Origin: an uncultured Prevotellaceae bacterium
Lineage (GTDB): Bacteria > Bacteroidota > Bacteroidia > Bacteroidales > Muribaculaceae
Length of the DNA stretch: 64,000 nt
Reading direction: 5' to 3'
NCBI GenBank assembly: GCA_900317325.1
Contig: ONGE01000003.1
Coordinates: forward strand, 1-64,000
Shown piece after piece: positions 1 to 7,179 of this stretch. Position numbers and translations under genes: made by a program. The first letter of the stretch is position 1; every line of letters starts with the position of its first letter. The notes below the pieces were generated by a model. The model saw only the letters and a program-made list of their open reading frames with translations. It made no database searches and had not been told where the DNA came from.

Positions 1-1512
1 TGCGCTCATGTGCATCTTCTGTCGGCTGACGGTTTTCTTCGGCAAAGCCCATCCTCTTTGCTTGGCAACCTCACAGTTGAATTTATACCACACATCTTCG
101 TCAAGGAACTCAAAGTGCATCGTTCCTTTCTTGTATGCCTTGCAACGGAAGAAACCCCACACGAACCACTCACCCCATGCTTCGCGGTCATGGTGGCAGT
201 GTAATCCTGGAACATTGTCATAGTTCGTGCATGTGATGTAGCACAAAGCCTTGCAGATATCCTCCAGCTGCTCGATGTTATAACCATCTAACTGCACCGT
301 GGGATATGCCTCCTTGCCGTTTTTCGTGCAATAACCGCCATAGCCTGCGCCATGAAACACATAGCGGTCGTGATAGCCATTGCACATATACGGTACTATG
401 AATTTGCGATTGACCATGTAGTTCGCATTGGTTTTCCATTTTTCCCCTGCGGTGCTGTTATCAGCCGAGAAGGAGCAGATAAGGTCAAAGGCTTCAAGCA
501 ACGCTGTTTGCATCCGCTGTCCGTTGGTCTGTATCACCATGTCGATAACACGATAGATGTTCCCCATGGTGAAAGGCACGTTGGTCTGTTGCTCAATGAA
601 GCGGTTAATCTGTTCTCGAAGTTGCTTCGTGGCATATTTCTCCATGTGCAGTTTCTTGAAAATAATGCGCCAGTAGTATTTCTGGAGTTCTTTCTTGTAC
701 TGCTGATGCGTTACCACTTTCTCATCACCGCTGTAGCCTCCTGTCATGGTTCCGAATTTGATGGGGATGTAGTCATAACCCTCAGCATCGGGATATTTGG
801 CAGTCTCATTGATTTTGTTGGCTGCTGCCAGTGTCTCGTCGAAGAGTTTCACTGCCGCCACATATCGGTTTACAAGGTCACGCACGATGTTGTATTGCAT
901 GATTCCTTCCCTCTTATTCATATTTGCGATGTCCTCATCCACCTGTGAGAAGAAATAGCCAGCGAATTCATCCTTTCCTTCGCCCTCCTTATAGAGTTTT
1001 AGAAGCGCCACATGTACATTAGTCTGACGCTCAGCCTTGCTGAACACGTCACCGAGATACTCTCTGCGCCCATAGAGTTTCACCGTCTCTATAAGCTGCT
1101 TGTTTTTCTCGTATCGCCATCCTCTTTCGAGGTTATCATCATTGCATAATGCCACAATAGTACATCCTGCCGGTGCGATGTCAAAGGCATGGAGGATATG
1201 CCTGGCACCCTCGCTAAATGGCGGGTTCATTACAATGTAGTCAATGTGGCTTACCTGCTCGGACGTGACGGAAAGGAAGTCATCAGCAATGATTTCACAT
1301 TTTCCGTTCAGCAGTTTGCGGATGTTCGGGTCTTTCTCACAGGCGATGACTTGTGCTGATCCGTTTTCATTGAGCCAATCCACGATGTTGCCTTTCCCTG
1401 CCGATGGCTCAAGAACAGTCTTGCCACACACGCTTTCGTCCATCATCATTCTCTCAATGACCTCTCTCGGTGTCGGGTAGAAGTCCGGGTTGTCTGTAAA
1501 AATATTGTTCAT
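1..1512 (-). CDS. DUF4942-type DNA methyltransferase, C-terminus beyond window edge
   Basis: The reading frame starts at the ATG at 1512 and stays open for 504 codons to base 1, so the stop lies outside the window. The N-terminal third looks like an adenine-specific SAM-dependent methyltransferase: it starts MNNIFTDNPDFYPTP, has the SAM-loop-like LEPSAGKGNIVDW and the catalytic NPPF motif (near residue 98). The rest, with many aromatic residues (for example YVFHGAGYGGYC), matches what I know of the DUF4942 domain of Bacteroidales conjugative elements. In such elements these proteins are thought to methylate the element DNA, either to evade host restriction or to regulate it; that role is inferred. 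The gene lies 52 bp downstream of the 1565-2116 gene, same strand, probably one operon. Confidence 0.8.
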   Translation of the reverse strand, partial: MNNIFTDNPDFYPTPREVIERMMMDESVCGKTVLEPSAGKGNIVDWLNENGSAQVIACEKDPNIRKLLNGKCEIIADDFLSVTSEQVSHIDYIVMNPPFSEGARHILHAFDIAPAGCTIVALCNDDNLERGWRYEKNKQLIETVKLYGRREYLGDVFSKAERQTNVHVALLKLYKEGEGKDEFAGYFFSQVDEDIANMNKREGIMQYNIVRDLVNRYVAAVKLFDETLAAANKINETAKYPDAEGYDYIPIKFGTMTGGYSGDEKVVTHQQYKKELQKYYWRIIFKKLHMEKYATKQLREQINRFIEQQTNVPFTMGNIYRVIDMVIQTNGQRMQTALLEAFDLICSFSADNSTAGEKWKTNANYMVNRKFIVPYMCNGYHDRYVFHGAGYGGYCTKNGKEAYPTVQLDGYNIEQLEDICKALCYITCTNYDNVPGLHCHHDREAWGEWFVWGFFRCKAYKKGTMHFEFLDEDVWYKFNCEVAKQRGWALPKKTVSRQKMHMSA

Positions 1513-1564
1513 ATTGTTTAGGTGTTGTGGAGGACTTGTTTCATCCCTCCGATTAAACATGTTA

Positions 1565-2116
1565 TTAAAAATCGTCGAATAGTGATAACTGGCCTGTTGA
1601 AGCCCGCATTTTCTTTATCAGCGGCAAATACTTTCGGTCTTTTTGGACAGTGCTGCTTTCCACATAGCCAATGAGCTTGTCAAGTGTTGCATTCAGCGCG
1701 TTTCTTCTTGTGTCGTACTGCTTTTCCCAAATGCTGGGGTATGAACCTCCACCACAGATGGAAAGGCTATAACATAAAGTGCCAATCCATTTGCCGTTAG
1801 GGTGTTGCAGCAACATGATTTCAGCATTGAAGGTGCCATCTTTGAACACTTGAACATGTTCAGTCTTTTCTTTCAAGCTCATGCAATTACCGTTTTCAAG
1901 CCACCCATATTCATTAAAAACAGGTTTCTCTTTGTAGCCACACATCAGGAACTGCTCGTATGTCCTGGCATTGGTGATCATCTGGCATTCCCATTTCTCA
2001 GAGCCAAACTGAGCGAACCATGCCAGTTCTTCAGCGTCGTTATTTTCGACAGCCTTGTCATACCTTTCATACATCGGTATTTCTACCTTGCAGATGTTAA
2101 AATCACGTTCTCTCAT
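1565..2116 (-). CDS. Uncharacterised mobile-element protein (183 aa)
   Basis: A 183-residue soluble protein starting MRERDFNICKVEIPMYERYD, without signal peptide or membrane segment. It has an aromatic, cysteine-containing middle (LCYSLSICGGGSYPSIW) and ends in QLSLFDDF, an acidic-aromatic tail of the kind that can bind the sliding clamp (QLSLF resembles the clamp-binding consensus QLxLF). That is a motif reading only. It is transcribed toward and lies just upstream of the methyltransferase gene, so the two are likely co-expressed. I do not recognise the family; its position beside a DUF4942 methyltransferase supports it being a real backbone gene. Confidence 0.65.
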   Translation of the reverse strand: MRERDFNICKVEIPMYERYDKAVENNDAEELAWFAQFGSEKWECQMITNARTYEQFLMCGYKEKPVFNEYGWLENGNCMSLKEKTEHVQVFKDGTFNAEIMLLQHPNGKWIGTLCYSLSICGGGSYPSIWEKQYDTRRNALNATLDKLIGYVESSTVQKDRKYLPLIKKMRASTGQLSLFDDF

Positions 2117-2175
2117 CTTTCTCGCTGTTAAACCGTTAAACTCTTATTATTCTTTTCCCTTTTATCGAAGCTATT

Positions 2176-2384
2176 GCTCCGTCGGGAATTGTTTTTTACG
2201 TTGCAAGAAAGGTAGTCTTCCCATGGAAAGATGAGACAAGTAATATGAAAGGGATTTGATGGAACACCCCGATTGTAGGCAATCTGTGGAAGGCTGCCGT
2301 CAAATTCCTTTCAGATAACTACGTGGTACTTGGCGTTCTTTCAGAAGACATTACCTTTGCATAGGAAAAACAATCCGACGGAGC
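2176..2384. repeat. 209-bp imperfect palindrome (long hairpin)
   Basis: Two arms of about 95 bp are inverted and imperfect. The outer ends pair GCTCCGTCGG (2176-2185) with CCGACGGAGC (2375-2384), followed on both sides by TTGTTTTT-like sequence. Inner blocks at 2247-2262 and 2297-2312 pair with two mismatches (GAAAGGGATTTGATGG against CCGTCAAATTCCTTTC). The centre is a small perfect hairpin, GATTG-TAGG-CAATC at 2271-2284. No gene lies in it. It could be a structured leader RNA of the minus-strand operon ending in the methyltransferase, a degenerate MITE, or a replication or transfer structure. Confidence 0.7.
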
Positions 2385-2507
2385 CAAACCTGAATTGAAA
2401 ACTGAAATGTCGGTTAGAAATCAGTTTTTGACATTTTTTTGAATGGTTGAGTGACGAAGGTCTATATTTTATCATTCCTTATTATGTCATCGTCGATTTG
2501 ATTATCC

Positions 2508-2682
2508 ATGAATATTTGTCGAATTATTGATGAAGCAAAACAGAGTGTGGCCGTTTCTGTCAATAACGCATTGACGATGATGTATTGGCATATAGGCAAA
2601 AGCATTGATTCATTTGTTCTTGATGGCCGTCGTGCATAATATGGTAAACAGATTGTGTCGACAGTGTCGACACAATTAACGG
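2508..2682 (+). pseudogene. YhcG/DUF1016-type nuclease N-terminal remnant
   Basis: From ATG 2508 the frame reads MNICRIIDEAKQSVAVSVNN and then MMYWHIGKSI, which matches the N-terminal domain of the YhcG (DUF1016, PDDEXK-associated) family. After GRRA there is an in-frame TAA at 2637-2639 exactly where the family normally has Glu, then the family sequence continues as YGKQIVSTVSTQL. Recognisable similarity stops at about 2680, immediately before the left copy of a 24-bp direct repeat. So the gene has both a nonsense mutation and a missing C-terminus. Family members are nucleases or restriction-related proteins; this copy cannot be functional. Confidence 0.65.
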
Positions 2683-2706
2683 TTCCGCCATCATCACTTT
2701 CTCTTT
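2683..2706 (+). repeat. 24-bp direct repeat, left copy
   Basis: Matches 4957-4980 at 23 of 24 positions; begins TTCCGCCATCATCAC and continues with TTCTCTTT after one variable base. It sits exactly where similarity to the YhcG-type gene ends, so it marks a likely junction of the inserted toxin-antitoxin module. Confidence 0.7.
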
Positions 2707-2720
2707 ATCTGAACTATACT

Positions 2721-2814
2721 CGAAATGATATATAATTGTTAAAAATCTAATTTTTTATATCCGAAATGATATAAAATCAGGATTATTTCGTAATTTTGCA
2801 TTCGAAATAATATA
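2721..2814 (+). promoter_or_regulatory. Phased operator repeats upstream of hipB-like gene
   Basis: Three direct copies of CGAAAT(G/A)ATATA begin at 2721, 2762 and 2803, exactly 41 bp apart (about four helical turns). An inverted half-copy, ATTATTTCG, at 2782-2790 makes a 9-bp perfect dyad with the third copy. The -7 box lies between the second and third copies, so a protein bound there would cover the promoter. In hipB families the antitoxin autorepresses cooperatively from several such sites; that it does so here is inferred. Confidence 0.7.
2791..2798 (+). promoter_or_regulatory. Bacteroidota -7 promoter box for hipBST-like operon
   Basis: TAATTTTG fits the Bacteroidota consensus TAnnTTTG. 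It lies 22 bp before the hipB-like start codon, giving a short leader, and sits inside the operator array. Confidence 0.6.
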
Positions 2815-2820
2815 ATTTTT

Positions 2821-3024
2821 ATGGAGAAGACCAAATTATCAATGATTGTAAAGGCTTTACGCAAGGAACATGGCCTCACGCAAGAAGGCCTTGCAATGAA
2901 GTCGGGAGTCGGACTAAGCTTCGTGCGCAATCTGGAGCAGGGCAAACCATCACTGAGAATGGATAAGGTCAACCAGCTCCTCGATCTGTTTAACTATGAA
3001 TTGACGGCAACCAAAAGGACATGA
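2821..3024 (+). CDS. hipB: XRE-family antitoxin/repressor, HipB-like
   Basis: A 67-residue Cro/C1-type helix-turn-helix protein. The helix-turn-helix covers about residues 10-60: LSMIVKALRKEHGLTQEGLA, then KSGVGLSFVRNLEQGKPSLR, the typical HipB pattern, with a short C-terminal extension. Its stop overlaps the next start (ATGA at 3021-3024), so translation is coupled to the hipS-like gene. It is expected to bind the CGAAATnATATA repeats upstream and repress the operon, and in HipBST systems it also acts as part of the toxin complex. Confidence is high for an XRE protein and good for HipB because of the two partner genes. Confidence 0.85.
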   Translation: MEKTKLSMIVKALRKEHGLTQEGLAMKSGVGLSFVRNLEQGKPSLRMDKVNQLLDLFNYELTATKRT

Positions 3025-3353
3025 AACAAGCAGAGATATATAGGAAGGGCATACTTGCAGGCATACTTACTGAAGATGGTGGCGAATACCGGTTCTGTTA
3101 TGAGGGTTCGTACCTTCATCGAGAAGATGCCTGTCCCATTAGTCTTACGCTTCCCTTACAGGCTGATGCATTTGTCAGTCCTGTTCTTTTTCCTTTCTTC
3201 GACGGATTGATTCCCGAAGGCTGGTTGCTTGATATCGCTCTAAGAAATACCGATGTCAGCATTCTTGACCGCATGTCGTTGCTGATGCTCTGCTGCAAGG
3301 AATGCATCGGTTCCATTAGTGTAGTTCCTATCAACAATGGAGGGCAGGAATAA
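3021..3353 (+). CDS. hipS: HipS-like protein (separate HipA N-terminal subdomain 1)
   Basis: This 110-residue protein corresponds to the N-terminal subdomain of HipA kinases (couple_hipA). It has the typical GILAGILTEDGGEYRFCYEG strand pattern, followed by PISLTLPL and FPFFDGLIPEGWLLD, which is a family hallmark. In most HipA proteins this domain is fused to the kinase; here it is a separate gene placed between hipB and the kinase, overlapping each by 1-4 bp. In the described E. coli HipBST system the equivalent protein HipS is the neutralising component. The gene order, sizes and coupling fit that arrangement well. Confidence 0.82.
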   Translation: MKQAEIYRKGILAGILTEDGGEYRFCYEGSYLHREDACPISLTLPLQADAFVSPVLFPFFDGLIPEGWLLDIALRNTDVSILDRMSLLMLCCKECIGSISVVPINNGGQE

Positions 3354-4288
3354 TGTGTAAATGTTTATATTGCTATAAAGAGTTGGAGAAAGGTCAGCGG
3401 GATTTCCATCCTCAATGTGCCCGAAAATTCTTCGGAATGCGCGAAGCGCCTTTACTGGAATATCGTCATGAAGACCTCGACCAGTTAGCCGAGCAGGTAA
3501 TTCGCGCTCAAACTTCGCTGACAGGTGTGCAGCCTAAACTGTCATTAAATCTCAACAAACATGAAGGTTGCAGCCGATTGACAATAGTAGGTTTGTGGGG
3601 TGAATACATATTTAAGCCACAGACAGATATGTATCCGCAGCTGCCTGAAAATGAGGACCTGACCATGCATCTTGCTGAAGTAATTAAGATTCGTGTTGTT
3701 CCCCATAGCCTCATTCGCCTGGCAGATGGGAAACTTGGCTATATCACCAAACGCATAGACCGTACAAAGAATGGTGAGAAGATAGACATGGAAGACATGT
3801 GCCAGTTGACGTTGCATCCCACAGAGTATAAATACAAAGGCTCTCATGAACAGATAGCAAAAGTCATCAAGCAGCATTGCGACATGCCTAAACTCGATCT
3901 TACGAACTATATGCAGGTATTGCTGTTCTGCTTCGTGACGGGTAATAATGACATGCATTTGAAGAATTTCTCGCTTTACCGGCCCTTGAATGGCTATCAG
4001 CTTTCTCCCGCCTATGACCTTATCAATGTAGCCATTGCCAATCCTGAGGACAAGGAAGAATTGGCTCTATCATTGTCTGGCAAAAAGTCGAATTTGAAAC
4101 TGAATGATTTCCTGAGGTCTGCAACAACAATGGGGCTGGAGGCAAACGTTGTGCTGCGTCTAATTGATAATATGCGTAAAGCGATTCCCAAATGGACATC
4201 GTTAATTCATGGTTCTTTCCTCAGTGAAGATATGAAAGACAGATATGGGCAAATCATCATGTCCAGAATAAATCGTTTACAGGAATAA
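3353..4288 (+). CDS. hipT: HipT-like Ser/Thr kinase toxin (HipA core)
   Basis: 311 residues forming the HipA kinase core. The Gly-rich loop is at about residues 55-64 (SLTGVQPKLS); its S-x-T pair is the position of autophosphorylation in HipT proteins. The catalytic segment is NNDMHLKNFS (about 198-207) and the metal-binding DFG-equivalent is SPAYDL (about 218-223). An N-terminal CLYCYKEL...DFHPQCARKFFG segment has CxxC and HxxC spacing, a small zinc-binding-like extension common in Bacteroidales HipA proteins. HipA/HipT kinases phosphorylate aminoacyl-tRNA synthetases (GltX or TrpS) and arrest growth; the target here is unknown. The start ATG overlaps the hipS stop by one base. Confidence 0.85.
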   Translation: MCKCLYCYKELEKGQRDFHPQCARKFFGMREAPLLEYRHEDLDQLAEQVIRAQTSLTGVQPKLSLNLNKHEGCSRLTIVGLWGEYIFKPQTDMYPQLPENEDLTMHLAEVIKIRVVPHSLIRLADGKLGYITKRIDRTKNGEKIDMEDMCQLTLHPTEYKYKGSHEQIAKVIKQHCDMPKLDLTNYMQVLLFCFVTGNNDMHLKNFSLYRPLNGYQLSPAYDLINVAIANPEDKEELALSLSGKKSNLKLNDFLRSATTMGLEANVVLRLIDNMRKAIPKWTSLIHGSFLSEDMKDRYGQIIMSRINRLQE

Positions 4289-4395
4289 TTCTCGGCGGAA
4301 TCTTTGCCCGTTACAGTGTCTAAAACACTTTAATATCGTGGATTGACACCTATAGTTTCGTCTAAAATAGAATAGTTCATTAATTCGCATAAGTT

Positions 4396-4917
4396 ATGTT
4401 AGTACGATCAAGAATCATTAATGTGAAACGCAAACCGACAAAATGTCCTATTTGCGGTGAACGTGTTGTAGATATTATCTATGGCACAGGTATCATGACT
4501 GAAATAGATTTCGCTCTTGAATACAGAAAGGAGGGCATCATGGGAGGTGATAACATCCCACGCCGCCCACCCATTTGGGCATGTGTTTGTGGTTGTTTGC
4601 GTTTCCGTAAGGTCAATCCTGATGGCACGGATGCGTCTGTAAAGGTAAAATTGCTGAAGAACACTCGAAAAGCCCCCGCATCAGTCTTTACATGGGAATC
4701 GGAGATGGTTAAGCGTGTATTACAGACTGGTGGCGTTAAGACAATATACCACTATAAAGTGACGGTGACAACAGAACTTGGAGAAAATGAGATTCTTTCG
4801 GTTGCAGCACTCAGTGGTGATGACGCGCTTAATGAAGCAGAGAGAATCATTTCTCTTGGCGCCACTGGACTTAAGGGCAGAAAGTGTGCTTCAATGGAAG
4901 TGTTTGACAATAAATAA
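4396..4917 (+). CDS. Uncharacterised protein with zinc-ribbon-like cysteines
   Basis: 173 residues, start ATG 4396. The N-terminal half has CPICGE (about residues 18-23) and CVCGC (about 64-68), two CxxC-type knuckles that suggest a zinc ribbon. The C-terminal half is a beta/alpha segment (YHYKVTVTTELGENEILSVA, then DDALNEAERIISLG). It lies 107 bp after the hipT-like gene, on the same strand and inside the pair of 24-bp direct repeats, so it probably arrived with the toxin-antitoxin module. No signal or membrane segment. I do not recognise a family. Confidence 0.6.
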   Translation: MLVRSRIINVKRKPTKCPICGERVVDIIYGTGIMTEIDFALEYRKEGIMGGDNIPRRPPIWACVCGCLRFRKVNPDGTDASVKVKLLKNTRKAPASVFTWESEMVKRVLQTGGVKTIYHYKVTVTTELGENEILSVAALSGDDALNEAERIISLGATGLKGRKCASMEVFDNK

Positions 4918-4939
4918 CTTAGTGCCATTATGATAAGGA

Positions 4940-5098
4940 TCACCATCCGAAGAACTTTCCGCCATCATCACATTCTCTTTCCCAATCGGATTTCCCATGT
5001 CGGGTTGTCCGATTATTCTTTTTGTGTCGTTTCCCGGCTCTGTTCAGGACAAACACGATGAATAGTATGATCAGTACAACTCCCATCATCATAAACAT
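4940..5098 (-). CDS. Small single-pass membrane protein (52 aa)
   Basis: On the minus strand, ATG 5098 lies inside the last codons of the M23 gene (stop at 5089-5091), a typical translational-coupling overlap; two further in-frame ATGs follow shortly. The product is MFMMMGVVLIILFIVFVLNR, one hydrophobic helix, then a basic, hydrophilic tail ending DDGGKFFGW. Its last codons overlap the right 24-bp repeat. It could anchor or assist the M23 enzyme at the envelope. Without homologues in hand this rests on the overlap, the start and the helix-then-basic topology. Confidence 0.5.
   Translation of the reverse strand: MFMMMGVVLIILFIVFVLNRAGKRHKKNNRTTRHGKSDWERECDDGGKFFGW
4957..4980 (+). repeat. 24-bp direct repeat, right copy
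   Basis: Direct copy of 2683-2706 with one mismatch (position 16, A for T). It lies within the 3' end of the small minus-strand membrane-protein gene. The two copies enclose the hipBST-like operon and the zinc-ribbon gene. Confidence 0.7.
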
Positions 5099-5742
5099 GT
5101 TTTGCTGTATTTCAGCAATTCGTTAGTAATGAACCGTAGCAGCACCTTGGGATCGAAATATTTCCCCGTGTCGCTCCATTTACAGGACAGGTGCAAGTGC
5201 GGTCCAGTTGTCCGCTTGCCGGTGTTGCCACTGACACCAATCTTCTGTCCGGCACTTACACGTTGCCCTTTGGAAACTTCAATCTTAGACAGGTGCAGGA
5301 ATGAACAGGTGCATACACCATAATCCACCGTGACATAGTACCCACCGCTTGATGAGTAGGATGCCGCTATGACCGTGCCTGGGAACATCGAATAGACATT
5401 CTCAAACCTCGCTTTCAGGTCAAGCCCGTTGTGCATGCGGCTTTTCTTTCTGTTCATCGGATCTCGCCGCATTCCAAAGGGCGAGTTCACCTTTATCTCC
5501 TTCAATGGCAGTGACACCATCAGAGGCACATAGTATGTAGTCGTATCGGATCCCATTGATTCCTGCTCGTTTAATGAGTCGGCATCTACTGCTTCAGAGG
5601 TTTCCGTTACAGTCGGCTCGCTCACTATTTCTTTTGTCTGCGTCTTGCCAATCGTGTTGAAAGGTGCCGCTTCTCGTTGTTGTGCATTGCCCATAAAATA
5701 CAGGCCCAAGCACATAGCTAATAACAATGTCGTTTTTCTCAT
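5089..5742 (-). CDS. Secreted M23 metallopeptidase
   Basis: 217 residues with a clear signal peptide (MRKTTLLLAMCLGLYFMGNA, cleavage near AQQ). The M23/LytM catalytic domain occupies about residues 80-205, with the zinc ligands in HNGLD (HxxxD) and HLHL (HxH), and the typical GVSGNTGKRTTGPHLHL stretch. It cleaves peptidoglycan cross-links in the periplasm; in a transfer element this would make room for a secretion channel. It is the first of three M23-domain genes in the element (also 13236 and 18294). A palindromic operator candidate (5768-5783) lies 26 bp upstream of its start. The 52-residue membrane protein gene overlaps its 3' end. Confidence 0.88.
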   Translation of the reverse strand: MRKTTLLLAMCLGLYFMGNAQQREAAPFNTIGKTQTKEIVSEPTVTETSEAVDADSLNEQESMGSDTTTYYVPLMVSLPLKEIKVNSPFGMRRDPMNRKKSRMHNGLDLKARFENVYSMFPGTVIAASYSSSGGYYVTVDYGVCTCSFLHLSKIEVSKGQRVSAGQKIGVSGNTGKRTTGPHLHLSCKWSDTGKYFDPKVLLRFITNELLKYSKTCL

Positions 5743-5767
5743 GTAAAGGTAATCATTTTCTGTGATA

Positions 5768-5783
5768 TATCAAAATTTTGAGC
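5768..5783. promoter_or_regulatory. Shared element operator, site A
   Basis: TATCAAAATTTTGAGC, an imperfect palindrome around TCAAAATTTTGA, 26 bp upstream of the M23 gene start. The same pattern recurs at 6185, 37728 and 42488, always in promoter regions of this element. Confidence 0.5.
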
Positions 5784-5846
5784 AATAATCTTTGCTAAAA
5801 GCAACACTTTTTGCAGGTTTTATAGCCAAAAAAATCTTTCAAAATA

Positions 5847-6065
5847 TTGACACATCATTGGTTGTTGTTAAATGGCGCTTTATGTTTCTACGCAATCATA
5901 TGCGCTACTTTGTTTGTATGTCTGAATTTCCCTTGCATCTGTTGCATACATCAAGAGAAGGAAGCGTTCGAGCGGATTTCTCTGTTGTTCTGGCATTTCC
6001 GCGATAAGGATGAGTTTACCAGACAGTACAAGCCAACCATCTCCGCCACCTTGCGGCAAAGATAA
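5847..6065 (+). CDS. Possible small membrane protein (doubtful)
   Basis: The 452-bp gap between the M23 gene and the 6225 gene contains one frame that might be real: 72 residues, TTG start, a hydrophobic segment (LCFYAIICATLFVCL) followed by a charged tail (QEKEAFERISLLFWHFRDKD). Overlapping frames of similar length exist, and there is no convincing ribosome-binding site. The only other structured items in the gap are the operator-like sites and the dyad at 6130-6167. Confidence 0.25.
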   Translation: MTHHWLLLNGALCFYAIICATLFVCLNFPCICCIHQEKEAFERISLLFWHFRDKDEFTRQYKPTISATLRQR

Positions 6066-6129
6066 AATCACAATTATGCTCCTAAGGAAATCAGGCAAAA
6101 CAATCCCACTATTTTGAGCCGAAGATCAA

Positions 6130-6167
6130 TTATTGGTACTAATGGCCTTACTTGTTAGAACCAATAA
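6130..6167. promoter_or_regulatory. Inverted repeat upstream of 6225 gene
   Basis: TTATTGGTACTAA (6130-6142) and TTAGAACCAATAA (6155-6167) pair at 12 of 13 positions around a 12-bp spacer. Placed about 60 bp before the gene start it may be an operator, or the stem of a weak terminator for upstream transcription. Confidence 0.45.
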
Positions 6168-6184
6168 AAAGAAACGCGGTCAAA

Positions 6185-6200
6185 TATCACGATTTTGAGC
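6185..6200. promoter_or_regulatory. Shared element operator, site B
   Basis: TATCACGATTTTGAGC, two mismatches from site A, 25 bp before ATG 6225. It overlaps the TTG at 6195, which argues against that codon as the start of the downstream gene. Confidence 0.4.
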
Positions 6201-6224
6201 GCATATAGAATAATCACACTTGAT

Positions 6225-7130
6225 ATGCCCTCTAATTTTGCCATGTCAAAATCTCAATTCACCGACTATATGGAAGAAAAGAAATTCTACCGTGAGGACT
6301 ATCCTCTTGACATCCTTGGCGAGTTCGGCTTGACCGAGGGAATGATTTATGACCTCCCTGATTTCGTTCATGAGACGATAGAAAGAGGAGGAAAATCGCC
6401 TTTGCTGCCGATCAGTATTGAGCAGCCATTTGGTGTTACCCGTGGCTATGCCAAGTTTTCCCTGGTTGATACAGAAGAAGGTATTGATGTCGTATTCTAC
6501 CCGAGGTTCAAACAGGCCAATCTTGCTGTCTTCGGTGAGGAACAGAAAAACGCGCTCATGGAAGGCAAGGTCATCGTTGCAGACATCAATGACACCTTCA
6601 TTACCCAAGAAGGAGTCGAGGACACACAACGTATCAAAGCTTTTGTACAACTTGATAAAGACACGAATACTGTCATTTATGTTCCCACACCAGCCATCGG
6701 TAAAAACCTAACCGCTGTTGCAATGGAGTATGACATTTCCGGTGATGACCTGCTGCGCATATGGGATGGAGACCTGATAACCATCAAGGAAGCGACAGAG
6801 CAAGGCGGTGAAGATCCCGTAACCATTGGCGTTGACCTCTTTATCGACACAGGTGTCATTGTCATCCCCGGCACGGCAGCCCAGTGGGAGAATACGGTCA
6901 GGCGCACAATGCCCAAATATTCCTTCGGCAATGACGGCTGTTGGGTCAACCAAGACGGCAGGCTATCTTACGTGCCAGAGGGAAATTTCACCAAAGACAT
7001 CATGGATGCTCTTGAACGTCTGGCCAAACAGAATGGCATGACCTTCCAAGAGCCGGATACTCAGCAAGAGCAGATTTTACAGCCTCAGGTTGGCGAAGTA
7101 GAGGAAGAACAGCGTCAATTTGTGCGGTGA
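6225..7130 (+). CDS. Uncharacterised mobile-element protein (301 aa)
   Basis: I chose ATG 6225 (MPSNFAMSKSQF) because the longer frame start, TTG 6195, lies in an operator-like site; ATG 6243 is also possible. The protein is soluble and acidic, made of alternating beta segments such as LVDTEEGIDVVFYPRFKQAN and VGVDLFID-like strands, and ends in a Gln/Glu-rich tail (TQQEQILQPQVGEVEEEQRQ). No catalytic motif is evident. It starts a long co-directional run of element genes to 22.8 kb. The family is not recognised; the size and composition resemble DUF4099/DUF3945-type proteins of Bacteroidales elements, but I cannot confirm that. Confidence 0.6.
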   Translation: MPSNFAMSKSQFTDYMEEKKFYREDYPLDILGEFGLTEGMIYDLPDFVHETIERGGKSPLLPISIEQPFGVTRGYAKFSLVDTEEGIDVVFYPRFKQANLAVFGEEQKNALMEGKVIVADINDTFITQEGVEDTQRIKAFVQLDKDTNTVIYVPTPAIGKNLTAVAMEYDISGDDLLRIWDGDLITIKEATEQGGEDPVTIGVDLFIDTGVIVIPGTAAQWENTVRRTMPKYSFGNDGCWVNQDGRLSYVPEGNFTKDIMDALERLAKQNGMTFQEPDTQQEQILQPQVGEVEEEQRQFVR

Positions 7131-7179
7131 CACCAGTAAAACAAGGAATAACTTATTCACAAATAAAAACCGAATCAAT

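Noticed and set aside
2508-2733. Reading the YhcG-type frame as a recoded (stop read-through) gene
   Set aside because: Beyond the stop the family sequence is present for only about 14 residues and then lost at the 24-bp repeat, so decay is simpler.
6195-6224. TTG 6195 as start of the 6225 gene
   Set aside because: It lies within the operator-like palindrome 6185-6200; ATG 6225 leaves the operator upstream.
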